DNA of 14,877 nt from Bacteroidales bacterium (GCA_900766775.1 CAAFXN010000024.1:1-14877); one strand, 5' to 3'. Shown: positions 8,707-14,768, counted from the stretch's first letter. Notes: generated by a model not told the origin, from the sequence alone. Program-made: numbers and translations.

Positions 8707-8736
8707 TGTCAGTTTAAACGACCGTTCAAACTGACA
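8707..8736 (-). promoter_or_regulatory. 30-base palindrome in the adhesin-operon leader
   Basis: The left half, tgtcagtttaaacga, and the reverse complement of the right half, tgtcagtttgaacgg, agree at 13 of 15 positions. Both differences become G-U in the minus-strand RNA, although the central one cannot pair. It lies about 30-60 nt downstream of the expected transcription start. Its centre is 74 bases from the centre of the second copy, close to seven helical turns, which would suit a pair of DNA operators. GACCGTT-type cores are also seen in TetR-family operators. That link is an analogy, and no regulator gene is in the window. Confidence 0.6.
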
Positions 8737-8770
8737 CATGAGAGAGACAGATTTTTGTCTAAAATCGCTG

Positions 8771-8802
8771 CAAAGATACAGACTTTTTCTGATATTTGCA
8801 AA
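8771..8802 (-). promoter_or_regulatory. Bacteroides-type promoter of the adhesin operon
   Basis: On the minus strand, TTTG (8802-8799) is followed by exactly 20 bases and TATCTTTG (8778-8771), a full match to the Bacteroides -33 TTTG and -7 TAnnTTTG boxes. Transcription should start near 8764 and give a leader of about 170 nt before the ATG at 8594. Confidence 0.8.
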
Positions 8803-8906
8803 TTTTTTGATGTTATTTTGCTGAAAATATAAAAAATATGCTAAATATTCTACTTTATGTATCAAAATAACAATGTCGCTACCTCAAGTACATCCTAAGC
8901 CGACAA

Positions 8907-8972
8907 TCTTAGGTGATTCTTGGGTGATTCTTGGGTGATTGTCGCGGGTCTATCGCGGGTCTCCCGCAGGTC
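8907..8972. repeat. 11-base tandem repeat, six units
   Basis: Six consecutive 11-base units: TCTTAGGTGAT, TCTTGGGTGAT twice, TGTCGCGGGTC, TATCGCGGGTC, TCCCGCAGGTC. The first three and last three are two subfamilies sharing the GGGT core at the same phase. The second subfamily recurs at 14769-14801. It lies between the upstream terminator and the adhesin promoter. Function unknown. Confidence 0.85.
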
Positions 8973-8981
8973 GACTGCAAA

Positions 8982-9017
8982 CAAAAAGGCTGCCTAACCT
9001 GACTTGTTAGACAGCCT
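8982..9017 (-). terminator. Rho-independent terminator of the kdsB-deoD-yidC-barrel unit
   Basis: On the minus strand, AGGCTGTCTAAC (9017-9006) pairs with GTTAGGCAGCCT (8998-8987), with one mismatch and a 7-base loop, followed by TTTTTGT. It begins about 40 bases after the stop at 9059 and separates this unit from the adhesin operon. Confidence 0.85.
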
Positions 9018-9058
9018 CTCGTATACGACTACTCGCTACCCAAAGCGAAAGGGCGCTA

Positions 9059-9886
9059 TTAGTTGAAGAACAGTGCCAGTCCGGCGGAGAAAGAGATGGG
9101 TCCGGCGGGGTGGCGGATACGTCCTTGCTCGATGGCGGCTTGCTCCACCACGGTGGGCAGCAGGTGCTGCACATACGCCGCCTCCACGAAGATGCCGAAG
9201 TTGCTCATCACGAACCACTCCACGCCCGCGGAGAAGCCGAGCGTGGGGATGACGGTCGTCTGGTCGGTGAGGCGATAGGCAGGGGAGGGTTGAGCGTTCA
9301 GAGTGGAGTGTTGAGCGTCTGCCATCGGCTCCACGTTCTTCACTACATTGATTTTCGCCCCGGGCCAGATGGCGCAGAAGAAGTCCCACGAGTGGAAATA
9401 GGGATGTTGGTAGAAGCCGCGGATGTCGCGCACGAGGGGCACACGATAGCCTACGCCGATACTCACCTCGTGGTACCAGTTCTCGCCGCTACGCACGTTG
9501 GTGTTCTGCACCAAGAGCGAGTCGTAGGTGGCGGAATAGGGGTTGTACGACAGATAGACGAAGGTGCCGTAGTTCTTATGGTGTCGCCAGCCGAGGCGCA
9601 GACCGGCGTTGAACGATGCACTCTCTATCCCGTCCGGGCGGAAGCCCACGCCCAACACCGTAGGCAAGTCCAAGGCATCAAAGAAATCACCGAAAGTGTA
9701 TTTTTCTTTCGCATCGGGCTCTTCGTGTTGAGCACCCAGGGAGGGGCTGTCTCCGGGCAGCCCCATGGAAGAGTCGGAGGGAATCTGTCTGGTGCCCTCC
9801 CTGCTATCCACCTGCGCAAATAACCCCGTGCTTGTTGCCAAGCACAGGGTTAAAACGCAAATAGTATTGAAATAGTTAGTCCTCAT
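9059..9886 (-). CDS. Probable outer-membrane beta-barrel protein
   Basis: A 275-residue protein with signal peptide MRTNYFNTICVLTLCLATSTG, cleaved after about residue 24. After a linker (about 28-60) rich in Ser, Gly, Pro and Asp, the sequence alternates hydrophobic and polar residues in amphipathic strands: FNAGLRLGWRHH, GTFVYLSYNPY, VSIGVGYRVPL, IPTLGFSAGVEWFVM, FGIFVEAAYVQHL, ISFSAGLALFF. The chain ends in an aromatic strand (ALFFN), typical of outer-membrane barrels. The linker is encoded by a nested palindrome (9737-9803), and residues about 190-200 by a heptad repeat (9289-9316), so both look like insertions tolerated in loops. It follows yidC after 47 bases and precedes a terminator. 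No specific family recognised. A periplasmic beta protein is the alternative. Confidence 0.75.
   Translation of the reverse strand: MRTNYFNTICVLTLCLATSTGLFAQVDSREGTRQIPSDSSMGLPGDSPSLGAQHEEPDAKEKYTFGDFFDALDLPTVLGVGFRPDGIESASFNAGLRLGWRHHKNYGTFVYLSYNPYSATYDSLLVQNTNVRSGENWYHEVSIGVGYRVPLVRDIRGFYQHPYFHSWDFFCAIWPGAKINVVKNVEPMADAQHSTLNAQPSPAYRLTDQTTVIPTLGFSAGVEWFVMSNFGIFVEAAYVQHLLPTVVEQAAIEQGRIRHPAGPISFSAGLALFFN
9289..9316. repeat. Heptanucleotide repeat inside the barrel gene
   Basis: Four 7-base units on the plus strand, GTTGAGC, GTTCAGA, GTGGAGT, GTTGAGC, followed by a partial GTCTGCC. They encode roughly AQHSTLNAQP on the minus strand, between two predicted strands. The period matches the junction arrays elsewhere in the window. 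Confidence 0.7.
9737..9803. repeat. Nested palindrome inside the barrel gene's N-terminal linker
   Basis: The outer arms CAGGGAGGG (9737-9745) and CCCTCCCTG (9795-9803) are perfect inverted repeats. An inner pair, GGGGCTG (9743-9749) and CAGCCCC (9758-9764), overlaps them. The segment encodes about residues 28-50 right after the signal peptide, a Ser/Gly/Pro-rich stretch unlike the rest of the protein. It may be a palindromic element inserted in frame. Confidence 0.6.
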
Positions 9887-9906
9887 AGACGAAACTAATA
9901 AGTCTT

Positions 9907-9934
9907 TTATCCTTTATCCTTCATCTTTCATCCT
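9907..9934. repeat. Heptanucleotide repeat at the yidC end
   Basis: Four 7-base units: TTATCCT twice, TCATCTT, TCATCCT (minus strand AGGATAA-type). The last unit ends on the final base of the yidC stop codon, so the array starts exactly where translation ends and runs toward the next gene's start at 9886. Confidence 0.8.
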
Positions 9935-11865
9935 TACCGCATCCTCTTTTGTTGCGCTTTGGCGTTCTCGCGTGCCATGCGCACCTGCTCGCGTTGCATC
10001 TTCTCCAAACGTTCCATAAAGCCCGATTTCTTCTTGCCCTCGCGTTTCTTGGCGTTCTTCTCCATCTGCGCGAGCACTTTCTTGTCGTCTATCGCCCAGC
10101 GGAAGATGTAGGTTTGCAGGATGGTCATCAAAAGGCTGACGCAGTAGTAGTAACTCAAGCCGGCAGCGTAGTCGTTGAAGGTGAAGAAGAAGATGAGCGG
10201 CATGAGGTACATCATCCATTTCATGAACTTCATGCTCGGGTCGGTGTTCTGCGTCTGCATGGTGATATAGGTGTAGGCAACGTTCACGAGGGTAAACATC
10301 AAGCAGAAAATCGACAGGTGGTCGCCAATGAGCGGGATGTTGAAGCCCCACGAGAGCACGGCATCGTAGGTAGAGAGGTCGTCTGCCCACCAGAGCGACT
10401 TGCCACGCAACTCAATAGCCGTGGGGAAGAACCAGAACATCGCCATCACCACGGGGAACTGGAACAGCATCGGCAGACAGCCCGACATCGGGCTCACGCC
10501 CGCTTTCTGATAGAGTGCCATCGTCGCCTGCTGACGCTCCTGCATCTTCTCGGGCGGGTACTTCTCGTTGATAGCATCTATCTGCGGCTTGAGCACGCGC
10601 ATCTTCGCGCTCGACTTATAGGACGCGAATACAAACGGCAGGATTATCAACTTGATAACCAGCGTCATAAGCACAATCACCAATCCGATGTGCAAGCCCC
10701 AAGAGGTGAACAAATCGAACATCGGGATGACGAGAATCATGTTGATCCACGACACCACTTTCCAGCCTAGCGGCACTAACTCTTTGAGGTGCAGGCGGTC
10801 GGCTTTCTCCACGCCTTTGTCGTAGGCTTTCAGCGTGTTGTAGTGGTTCGGACCGAGGTAGATGCGGAAGTCGGTTGTCTTCTGTCCCGTGATGTTGAAC
10901 GCCACGGAGGTCGAGGTCTTGTACTCTTTGAGGTAGCCGCTGTGCTTGCCCTGCGGCGTGGACTCGAGGACGGTGCTCGTGAAGGCATCGTCGGCAATCA
11001 TCACGGTGGAGAAGAACTGGTCTTTGTAGCCTATCCAGCGCACTTTGGTGCTCTCTTTCTGCGAGTCATGCTTGGCTTCGGAGAGGGTTTCCATGCTGCC
11101 GTCGGCGAGCATGTACTGCAACTGCGAGTAGCGTTCCTCGAACTTACGCCCGCGCTCCTGCTGGGGTATCAACTGCTCCCAGTGCATCTCCAGCGAGTTG
11201 ACGTTCTGCGCCAACACGCCTTGCATGTTGTGGGGAACAATCTGAAAACCAATCATGTACTCGTCTGCCGGCACGGTATAGACAAAGTCGATATACGCCT
11301 CTGCATCTTTGGTGTGCAGGCGCATAGCGAGCGTGCTGTCGTTCAGCCAGTTAGGCTCAAAGAAGAGGTTGGCGGTCTGCAGAATACGGTTGTTGGCGGT
11401 GATGAACGTGTACGACAACTTGCTCTCGTCCGCGCGGAAAAGGCAGAGGTCGTTCAGCGTGTCGCCGTAGGCTTTATAATCCTTCAACTCCGCGCGCGCA
11501 ATGCGTCCGCCCTTGCTGTCCACATAGAGGCGCACCTTGCTGTTCTCTATCACGGTTTGGCTATTGGTACCTTTCGCAGCGGCAGCAAACGCGCCATAGG
11601 TGGCTTGCACCTTCGCCTCCAACTCTTGCGAGAGCGTAGCGGAGTCTTTCTCCGACTGTATCTTAGCAACGGAGTCTGCATAGAGTTGCGCATTGATTTG
11701 GTCGGAGATGAACTGCATCTCGCGCTCCTGTTGCTGCGCAACGGCAATGCTGTCTTGAATACGTTGGCGCTCTGCCAACTCCTCTTTCGACGGGCGCCCG
11801 ATAAACGAGAACGCCACAATAATCACGGCTATCAATAGAAAGCCAATCCAAGTGTTTTTATCCAT
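9934..11865 (-). CDS. yidC: Membrane protein insertase YidC
   Basis: A 643-residue inner-membrane insertase/chaperone that works with or without SecYEG. The first transmembrane segment is residues 7-24 (WIGFLLIAVIIVAFSFIG). A periplasmic beta-rich P1 domain covers about 90-355. The conserved Oxa1/YidC core follows: membrane segments at about 365-385, 390-412, 462-485, 510-535 and 547-590, including GVSPMSGCLPMLFQFPVVMAMFWF. The groove position occupied by Arg in E. coli YidC is Lys405 here (TLVIKLIILPF). The cytoplasmic tail (about 595-643) is very basic, as expected for ribosome contact. The start at 11865 puts a short N-tail before the first membrane segment. It lies 26 bases downstream of deoD and is probably in the same transcript. 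Confidence 0.97.
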   Translation of the reverse strand: MDKNTWIGFLLIAVIIVAFSFIGRPSKEELAERQRIQDSIAVAQQQEREMQFISDQINAQLYADSVAKIQSEKDSATLSQELEAKVQATYGAFAAAAKGTNSQTVIENSKVRLYVDSKGGRIARAELKDYKAYGDTLNDLCLFRADESKLSYTFITANNRILQTANLFFEPNWLNDSTLAMRLHTKDAEAYIDFVYTVPADEYMIGFQIVPHNMQGVLAQNVNSLEMHWEQLIPQQERGRKFEERYSQLQYMLADGSMETLSEAKHDSQKESTKVRWIGYKDQFFSTVMIADDAFTSTVLESTPQGKHSGYLKEYKTSTSVAFNITGQKTTDFRIYLGPNHYNTLKAYDKGVEKADRLHLKELVPLGWKVVSWINMILVIPMFDLFTSWGLHIGLVIVLMTLVIKLIILPFVFASYKSSAKMRVLKPQIDAINEKYPPEKMQERQQATMALYQKAGVSPMSGCLPMLFQFPVVMAMFWFFPTAIELRGKSLWWADDLSTYDAVLSWGFNIPLIGDHLSIFCLMFTLVNVAYTYITMQTQNTDPSMKFMKWMMYLMPLIFFFTFNDYAAGLSYYYCVSLLMTILQTYIFRWAIDDKKVLAQMEKNAKKREGKKKSGFMERLEKMQREQVRMARENAKAQQKRMR

Positions 11866-11891
11866 AAAATTTCGTGTGTGGAAACTTCGTG

Positions 11892-12599
11892 TTATACAAG
11901 GCTGAACGCCACATCCATCATATGGGTGAAGTTGTTCTGACGCTCTTCTGCCGTGGTAACCTCACCGGTCAGGATATTGTCGCTTATCGTGCAGATAACC
12001 AGCGCTTTATTGCCGCTGCGTGCAGCGTTCATATAGAGCGCGGGTGCCTCCATCTCCACGCACATCACGCCCATGTTAATCCACTTATCGTTATGCGGAT
12101 TCTCTGTGTAGAAGGTGTCCGACGAGAAGACGTTGCCCACCTTGTAGTGGTAACCGAAGTGCTCGCAAGCCTCGGCAGCGCGGCGGCAGAGGTCGAAGTC
12201 CGCGATGGGCGCGAAGGTGCCGGGCAACTCATACTGCGCGGCGTAGTTGGAGTTGGTGCAAGCCCCCATGGCGATGGCAAGGTCGCCAATATGCAGGTCG
12301 GGGTGAATGCTGCCTGCCGAGCCCACGCGGATGATGGTCTTTACGCCGTAGAAGTTATACAACTCATAGGAGTAGATACCTATCGAAGGAATGCCCATGC
12401 CGTGCCCCATCACGCTCACACGCTTACCTTTGTGTGTGCCCGTGAAGCCGAGCATGCCACGCACGTTATTGAATTGCACGGGATTGTCTAAGAACTTCTC
12501 TGCCATCAGTTTTGCGCGCAGAGGGTCGCCCGCCATGATGACGGTCTCGGCGATGTCGCCTAATTGTGCCCCGATATGGGGAGTAGGTGTCTGTGCCAT
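11892..12599 (-). CDS. deoD: Purine-nucleoside phosphorylase, DeoD type
   Basis: A 235-residue cytosolic enzyme that splits purine (deoxy)ribonucleosides with phosphate into base and (deoxy)ribose-1-phosphate, for nucleoside salvage. It aligns throughout with E. coli DeoD (239 residues). The phosphate site is present: G24, R28 in AGDPLRAK, R47 in NNVRGMLGFTGT, and R91 and S94 in RVGSAGS. The ribose/base site residues are M183 and E184 in VEMEA, and the proton donor pair D207 (SDNI) and R220 (EERQ) is kept. H8 matches the E. coli His that reaches the neighbouring subunit. The conserved Asp and the close similarity favour DeoD over an MTA/SAH nucleosidase. The 168-base gap from kdsB is repeat-filled and I see no promoter of its own, so it is probably co-transcribed. 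Confidence 0.96.
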   Translation of the reverse strand: MAQTPTPHIGAQLGDIAETVIMAGDPLRAKLMAEKFLDNPVQFNNVRGMLGFTGTHKGKRVSVMGHGMGIPSIGIYSYELYNFYGVKTIIRVGSAGSIHPDLHIGDLAIAMGACTNSNYAAQYELPGTFAPIADFDLCRRAAEACEHFGYHYKVGNVFSSDTFYTENPHNDKWINMGVMCVEMEAPALYMNAARSGNKALVICTISDNILTGEVTTAEERQNNFTHMMDVAFSLV

Positions 12600-12627
12600 A
12601 GTATATTTAAGTTTTATGTATTATTCG

Positions 12628-12682
12628 CTCCGTGTTTGTTAGTTCCTTCAGTTCCTGTTAATCACTCCGTGTTTGTCAGTTC
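12628..12682. repeat. Direct repeat upstream of deoD
   Basis: CTCCGTGTTTGTTAGTTC (12628-12645) recurs at 12665-12682 with one change, 37 bases apart. GTTCCT-like pieces lie between. It adjoins the 14-base array and together they fill the kdsB-deoD gap. Confidence 0.75.
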
Positions 12683-12697
12683 TTGTTTGCGCTTCGC

Positions 12698-12780
12698 GTT
12701 TAACATGAAATGCCAGCATACAATGACAAACATGAAAATGCAAACGTGCAACGACTAACATGAAATGACTAACATGAAAT
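12698..12780. repeat. 14-base (2 x 7) tandem repeat spanning the kdsB end
   Basis: Two perfect copies of GACTAACATGAAAT lie at 12753-12766 and 12767-12780. A 12/14 copy is at 12725-12738, weaker ones at 12711 and 12739, and a further copy at 12698-12711 is one base out of phase. The array includes the last three codons and stop of kdsB. On the minus strand the unit is ATTTCATGTTAGTC. Confidence 0.85.
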
Positions 12781-13548
12781 GTTCAATTTTTTCAGGTCTT
12801 CCGGCGTGTCAATGCCAACAGTCTGTATATGGGTGATGCCCACCTTGATGCGGTATCCGTTCTCCAGCCATCGCAGTTGCTCAAGGCTCTCGGCGACCTC
12901 CGCGCGGCTCTGCGGCAGTTGCGTGATACGCTCCAGCACGTCTGCCCGATAGGCGTACATCCCGAGGTGCTTGTAGTGCTTGCCCTGAGCGAGCCACTCG
13001 CTCTTGTCCACGCCCCGCAGGTAGGGAATCACGCTCCGCGAGAACAGCAGCGCCTCGTGCGTCTCCTCCGAGAACACCACCTTCGGGCTGTTCGGGGTCT
13101 CCAAGTCCTCCCATGTGTCGTCCGCCGTGAAAGGCTTCACCAGCGTGGCTATCTCCGTCTCTATCGCGCCGTCCACCTCCTGAAAGCAGTCCAGCAACGC
13201 CCGTATCTGCTCCGGCTGCACAAACGGCTCGTCGCCTTGGATGTTGACTATCACGGTGTTGCGCTCGTTCTGCTCACGGAAGGGCGGGGTAGTGATATGG
13301 TGGTATGCTTCGAGACAGCGGTCAGTGCCGCACTTGTGGTCGGTGCGCGTCATCACCACGTTGCCGCCGAACGACTCCACGTGGTCGTATATCCGCTCGT
13401 CGTCGGTCGCCACCACCACCGTGTCTATCGCCTGCCGCGCTTGGTCATAGACGCGGTGAATCATTGTCCGACCGCCTATCTCCACCAGCGGCTTACCTGG
13501 GAAACGGCTCGAACCGTACCGAGCCGGTATGATACCTATAACCTTCAT
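12769..13548 (-). CDS. kdsB: 3-deoxy-manno-octulosonate cytidylyltransferase (CMP-Kdo synthetase)
   Basis: A 259-residue cytosolic enzyme that activates Kdo with CTP to CMP-Kdo, the donor for the lipopolysaccharide inner core. The family length is about 250. Diagnostic motifs: the nucleotide loop IIPARYGSSRFPGKPL (residues 6-21), TDDERI (49-53), HKCGTDRCLEA (71-81), the metal-binding NIQGDEPFVQPEQI with D106, HLGMYAYRADVLERI, LEQLRWLENGYRIKVG, and a second metal-binding Asp at D247 in GIDTPEDL. The last residues NISC are encoded by the 14-base repeat, so the natural C-terminus may have been altered by it. A strong promoter lies at 13578-13609, 30 bases upstream of the ATG. It appears to be the first gene of its unit. 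Confidence 0.97.
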   Translation of the reverse strand: MKVIGIIPARYGSSRFPGKPLVEIGGRTMIHRVYDQARQAIDTVVVATDDERIYDHVESFGGNVVMTRTDHKCGTDRCLEAYHHITTPPFREQNERNTVIVNIQGDEPFVQPEQIRALLDCFQEVDGAIETEIATLVKPFTADDTWEDLETPNSPKVVFSEETHEALLFSRSVIPYLRGVDKSEWLAQGKHYKHLGMYAYRADVLERITQLPQSRAEVAESLEQLRWLENGYRIKVGITHIQTVGIDTPEDLKKLNISC

Positions 13549-13577
13549 GTTACGCTTTCAAAACAAGAAAACCGCCG

Positions 13578-13609
13578 CAAAGTTACGAATAATTTTCGGA
13601 ATACGCAAA
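13578..13609 (-). promoter_or_regulatory. Bacteroides-type promoter of kdsB
   Basis: The minus strand reads TTTG (13609-13606), 20 bases, TAACTTTG (13585-13578), a full match to the -33/-7 consensus. Transcription should start near 13571, leaving a leader of about 20-25 nt. Confidence 0.82.
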
Positions 13610-13634
13610 TTAAATAGCATTTTTATCTCCACTA

Positions 13635-13666
13635 CTTGCACATATCCGAAAAAAATGCTACTTTTG
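13635..13666 (+). promoter_or_regulatory. Bacteroides-type promoter of the tRNA deacylase gene
   Basis: CTTG (13635-13638), 20 bases, TACTTTTG (13659-13666). The -7 box is a full match and the -33 box has three of four bases. The ATG is at 13705. It diverges from the kdsB promoter with about 25 bases between the two. Confidence 0.72.
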
Positions 13667-13704
13667 CACCAAATTTAACAATGCCCTCATAATTCATAAT
13701 TCCC

Positions 13705-14241
13705 ATGTCTTTATCCATTAGTCCACGTGCTGACCGAGTATTTGAGTGGCTTGTTGCCCATGATATCCCATTCTCTTGCTATGCACATCCAGAAGGCAAA
13801 ACCATCGAGGAAGCCAAGCGATGGTGGCAAGATGACGGTAGTGTGCATTGTAAAAACATCTTCTTGCGCAACCACAAGGGTAATCAGCATTACCTCGTCT
13901 GCTTCGATTGCAACTACAATCTGGACATTCACGACTTGGAGCATCGCCTCAAAGAGCAACTGCAAGCAGCAGGGAAAGCCGCTCCGGGCAAACTCAGTTT
14001 CGCCTCACCGGAGCGCATGATGCGCTATTTGGGGCTGGAGCCGGGCAGCGTCTCGCCATTTGGACTTATCAACGATGCCGAGCATCACGTCATCCTTTTC
14101 TTGGATAGCCGTCTTCGCACGACGGACTTGCTCTCTTTTCACCCCAATGATTGCAGGGGCACCGTCGTGATTAGCCGTGCCGATTTTGAACGGTACCTTT
14201 CGTTAATCGGCAATCAGTACGAGTATTTGGATTTGTACTGA
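13705..14241 (+). CDS. ProX/YbaK-family aminoacyl-tRNA deacylase (prolyl-tRNA editing type)
   Basis: A 178-residue free-standing tRNA editing domain. Family members hydrolyse misacylated tRNAs, classically Ala-tRNA(Pro) for ProX/PrdX or Cys-tRNA(Pro) for YbaK. Motifs: HCKNIFLRN at 48-56 with K50 as the likely catalytic lysine, HYLVCF at 62-67, KLSFASPERMMRYLGLEPGSVSPFGLIND at 96-124 with the family's G-x-x-P-G-x-V-[ST]-P-F signature, then LFLD and FHPND (145-149). The presence of Pro-Gly-Ser-Val-Ser-Pro-Phe-Gly and the length suggest ProX/PrdX (Ala-specific), but substrate cannot be read from motifs alone. It is a single gene with its own promoter, and no operon partner is visible. Confidence 0.9.
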   Translation: MSLSISPRADRVFEWLVAHDIPFSCYAHPEGKTIEEAKRWWQDDGSVHCKNIFLRNHKGNQHYLVCFDCNYNLDIHDLEHRLKEQLQAAGKAAPGKLSFASPERMMRYLGLEPGSVSPFGLINDAEHHVILFLDSRLRTTDLLSFHPNDCRGTVVISRADFERYLSLIGNQYEYLDLY

Positions 14242-14262
14242 CCATCCGACATCTCCGCGTAG

Positions 14263-14297
14263 GGCAAGGAAGGACGGTGCGACGGCGTAGCCTTGCC
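14263..14297 (+). other. Inverted repeat downstream of the deacylase gene
   Basis: GGCAAGG (14263-14269) and CCTTGCC (14291-14297) pair perfectly around a GC-rich 21-base middle, 22 bases after the stop. No T-run follows, so it is a possible 3'-end-stabilising hairpin rather than a clear terminator. Confidence 0.4.
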
Positions 14298-14309
14298 TAA
14301 GACCAAAAG

Positions 14310-14452
14310 TGTGGCAGTGTGGCAGTGTGGCAGTCGTTTCTATAAACTCACCCGCGCGCACACACACGTATATGTTTTAGGAAACAGCCGCCACACTGCC
14401 ACACTGCCACACTGCCCCACATCCCCCTTCTCCCCACTGCCACACTGCCACA
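14310..14452. repeat. 8-base repeat arranged as a large inverted repeat
   Basis: Three GTGGCAGT units (14311-14334) face CCACACTG units at 14391-14416, with another cluster at 14433-14452. The arms pair over at least 22 bases, and GTTTC (14336-14340) and GAAAC (14381-14385) extend pairing inward. The loop holds an alternating CGCGCGCACACACACG stretch. Confidence 0.8.
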
Positions 14453-14497
14453 CATCCTCCTCCCCACAACTCAGTGCTAATCTTTGTCATTCTTTGT

Positions 14498-14528
14498 CTT
14501 GCGCTTTCTGACTTGTCAGAAGAGCAAG
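14498..14528. other. Hairpin
   Basis: TTCTGAC (14506-14512) and GTCAGAA (14515-14521) form a near-perfect palindrome, extended by CTTGC (14498-14502) and GCAAG (14524-14528). No T-run follows on either strand, so it is probably not a terminator. Confidence 0.45.
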
Positions 14529-14659
14529 TGCACGGTATCCACTCTGCTTTTATGTTGTCCAATGTCATTCTGTGTAATTCTTTTTTTGGAACCTCTGCTG
14601 TACTATCGCCTTTCTTCGTTTTTCCTGCCAATCCTCCGAATAAATCCTTCCTATTCTCT

Positions 14660-14689
14660 GCGAGGGCGTAGCCCGAGCAAGGTTTTTTT
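14660..14689 (+). terminator. Terminator-like hairpin, plus strand
   Basis: GGGC-GTA-GCCC (14664-14674) is flanked by tandem GA/GA mismatches and a closing GC pair, then AAGG and seven Ts (14683-14689). It lies 420 bases past the deacylase stop, so it could end a long plus-strand transcript or be part of a dispersed palindromic repeat. Confidence 0.4.
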
Positions 14690-14768
14690 GCACCCCTGCT
14701 CACGGGCAATCTTTCCCCAAAAAATGTACGATTGTTAAGATTCCTCCGCCGTCGTCCCGCTGCAAAAA

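Larger units (their letters stand above)
8595..9058. other. Intergenic region between the two minus-strand operons
   Basis: These 464 bases hold, from right to left in the direction of transcription, the terminator of the upstream operon, an 11-base repeat array, an AT-rich stretch (about 8803-8880), the promoter of the adhesin operon and a leader with two palindromes. I see no convincing gene apart from two tiny leader reading frames. Confidence 0.8.

Noticed and set aside
8633..8736. Ends of an insertion sequence
   Set aside because: The 15-base inverted repeats enclose under 50 bases, with no transposase and no flanking target duplication.
8907..8972. CRISPR array
   Set aside because: The units are 11 bases and contiguous with no spacers, and no cas gene is present.
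9949..11838. Plus-strand frames of 273 and 349 codons
   Set aside because: Antisense to yidC, which is certain from its membrane segments and conserved core.
11892..12599. MTA/SAH nucleosidase (mtnN)
   Set aside because: The phosphate-binding arginines (R28, R47, R91) and the D207/R220 pair match DeoD phosphorylase.
12829..13617. 262-codon plus-strand frame
   Set aside because: Antisense to kdsB, and it would run across the kdsB promoter.
14474..14738. Two short plus-strand frames rich in Leu, Phe and Ser
   Set aside because: They overlap each other and a hairpin, with no promoter or conserved motif. The hydrophobic look follows from T-rich DNA.
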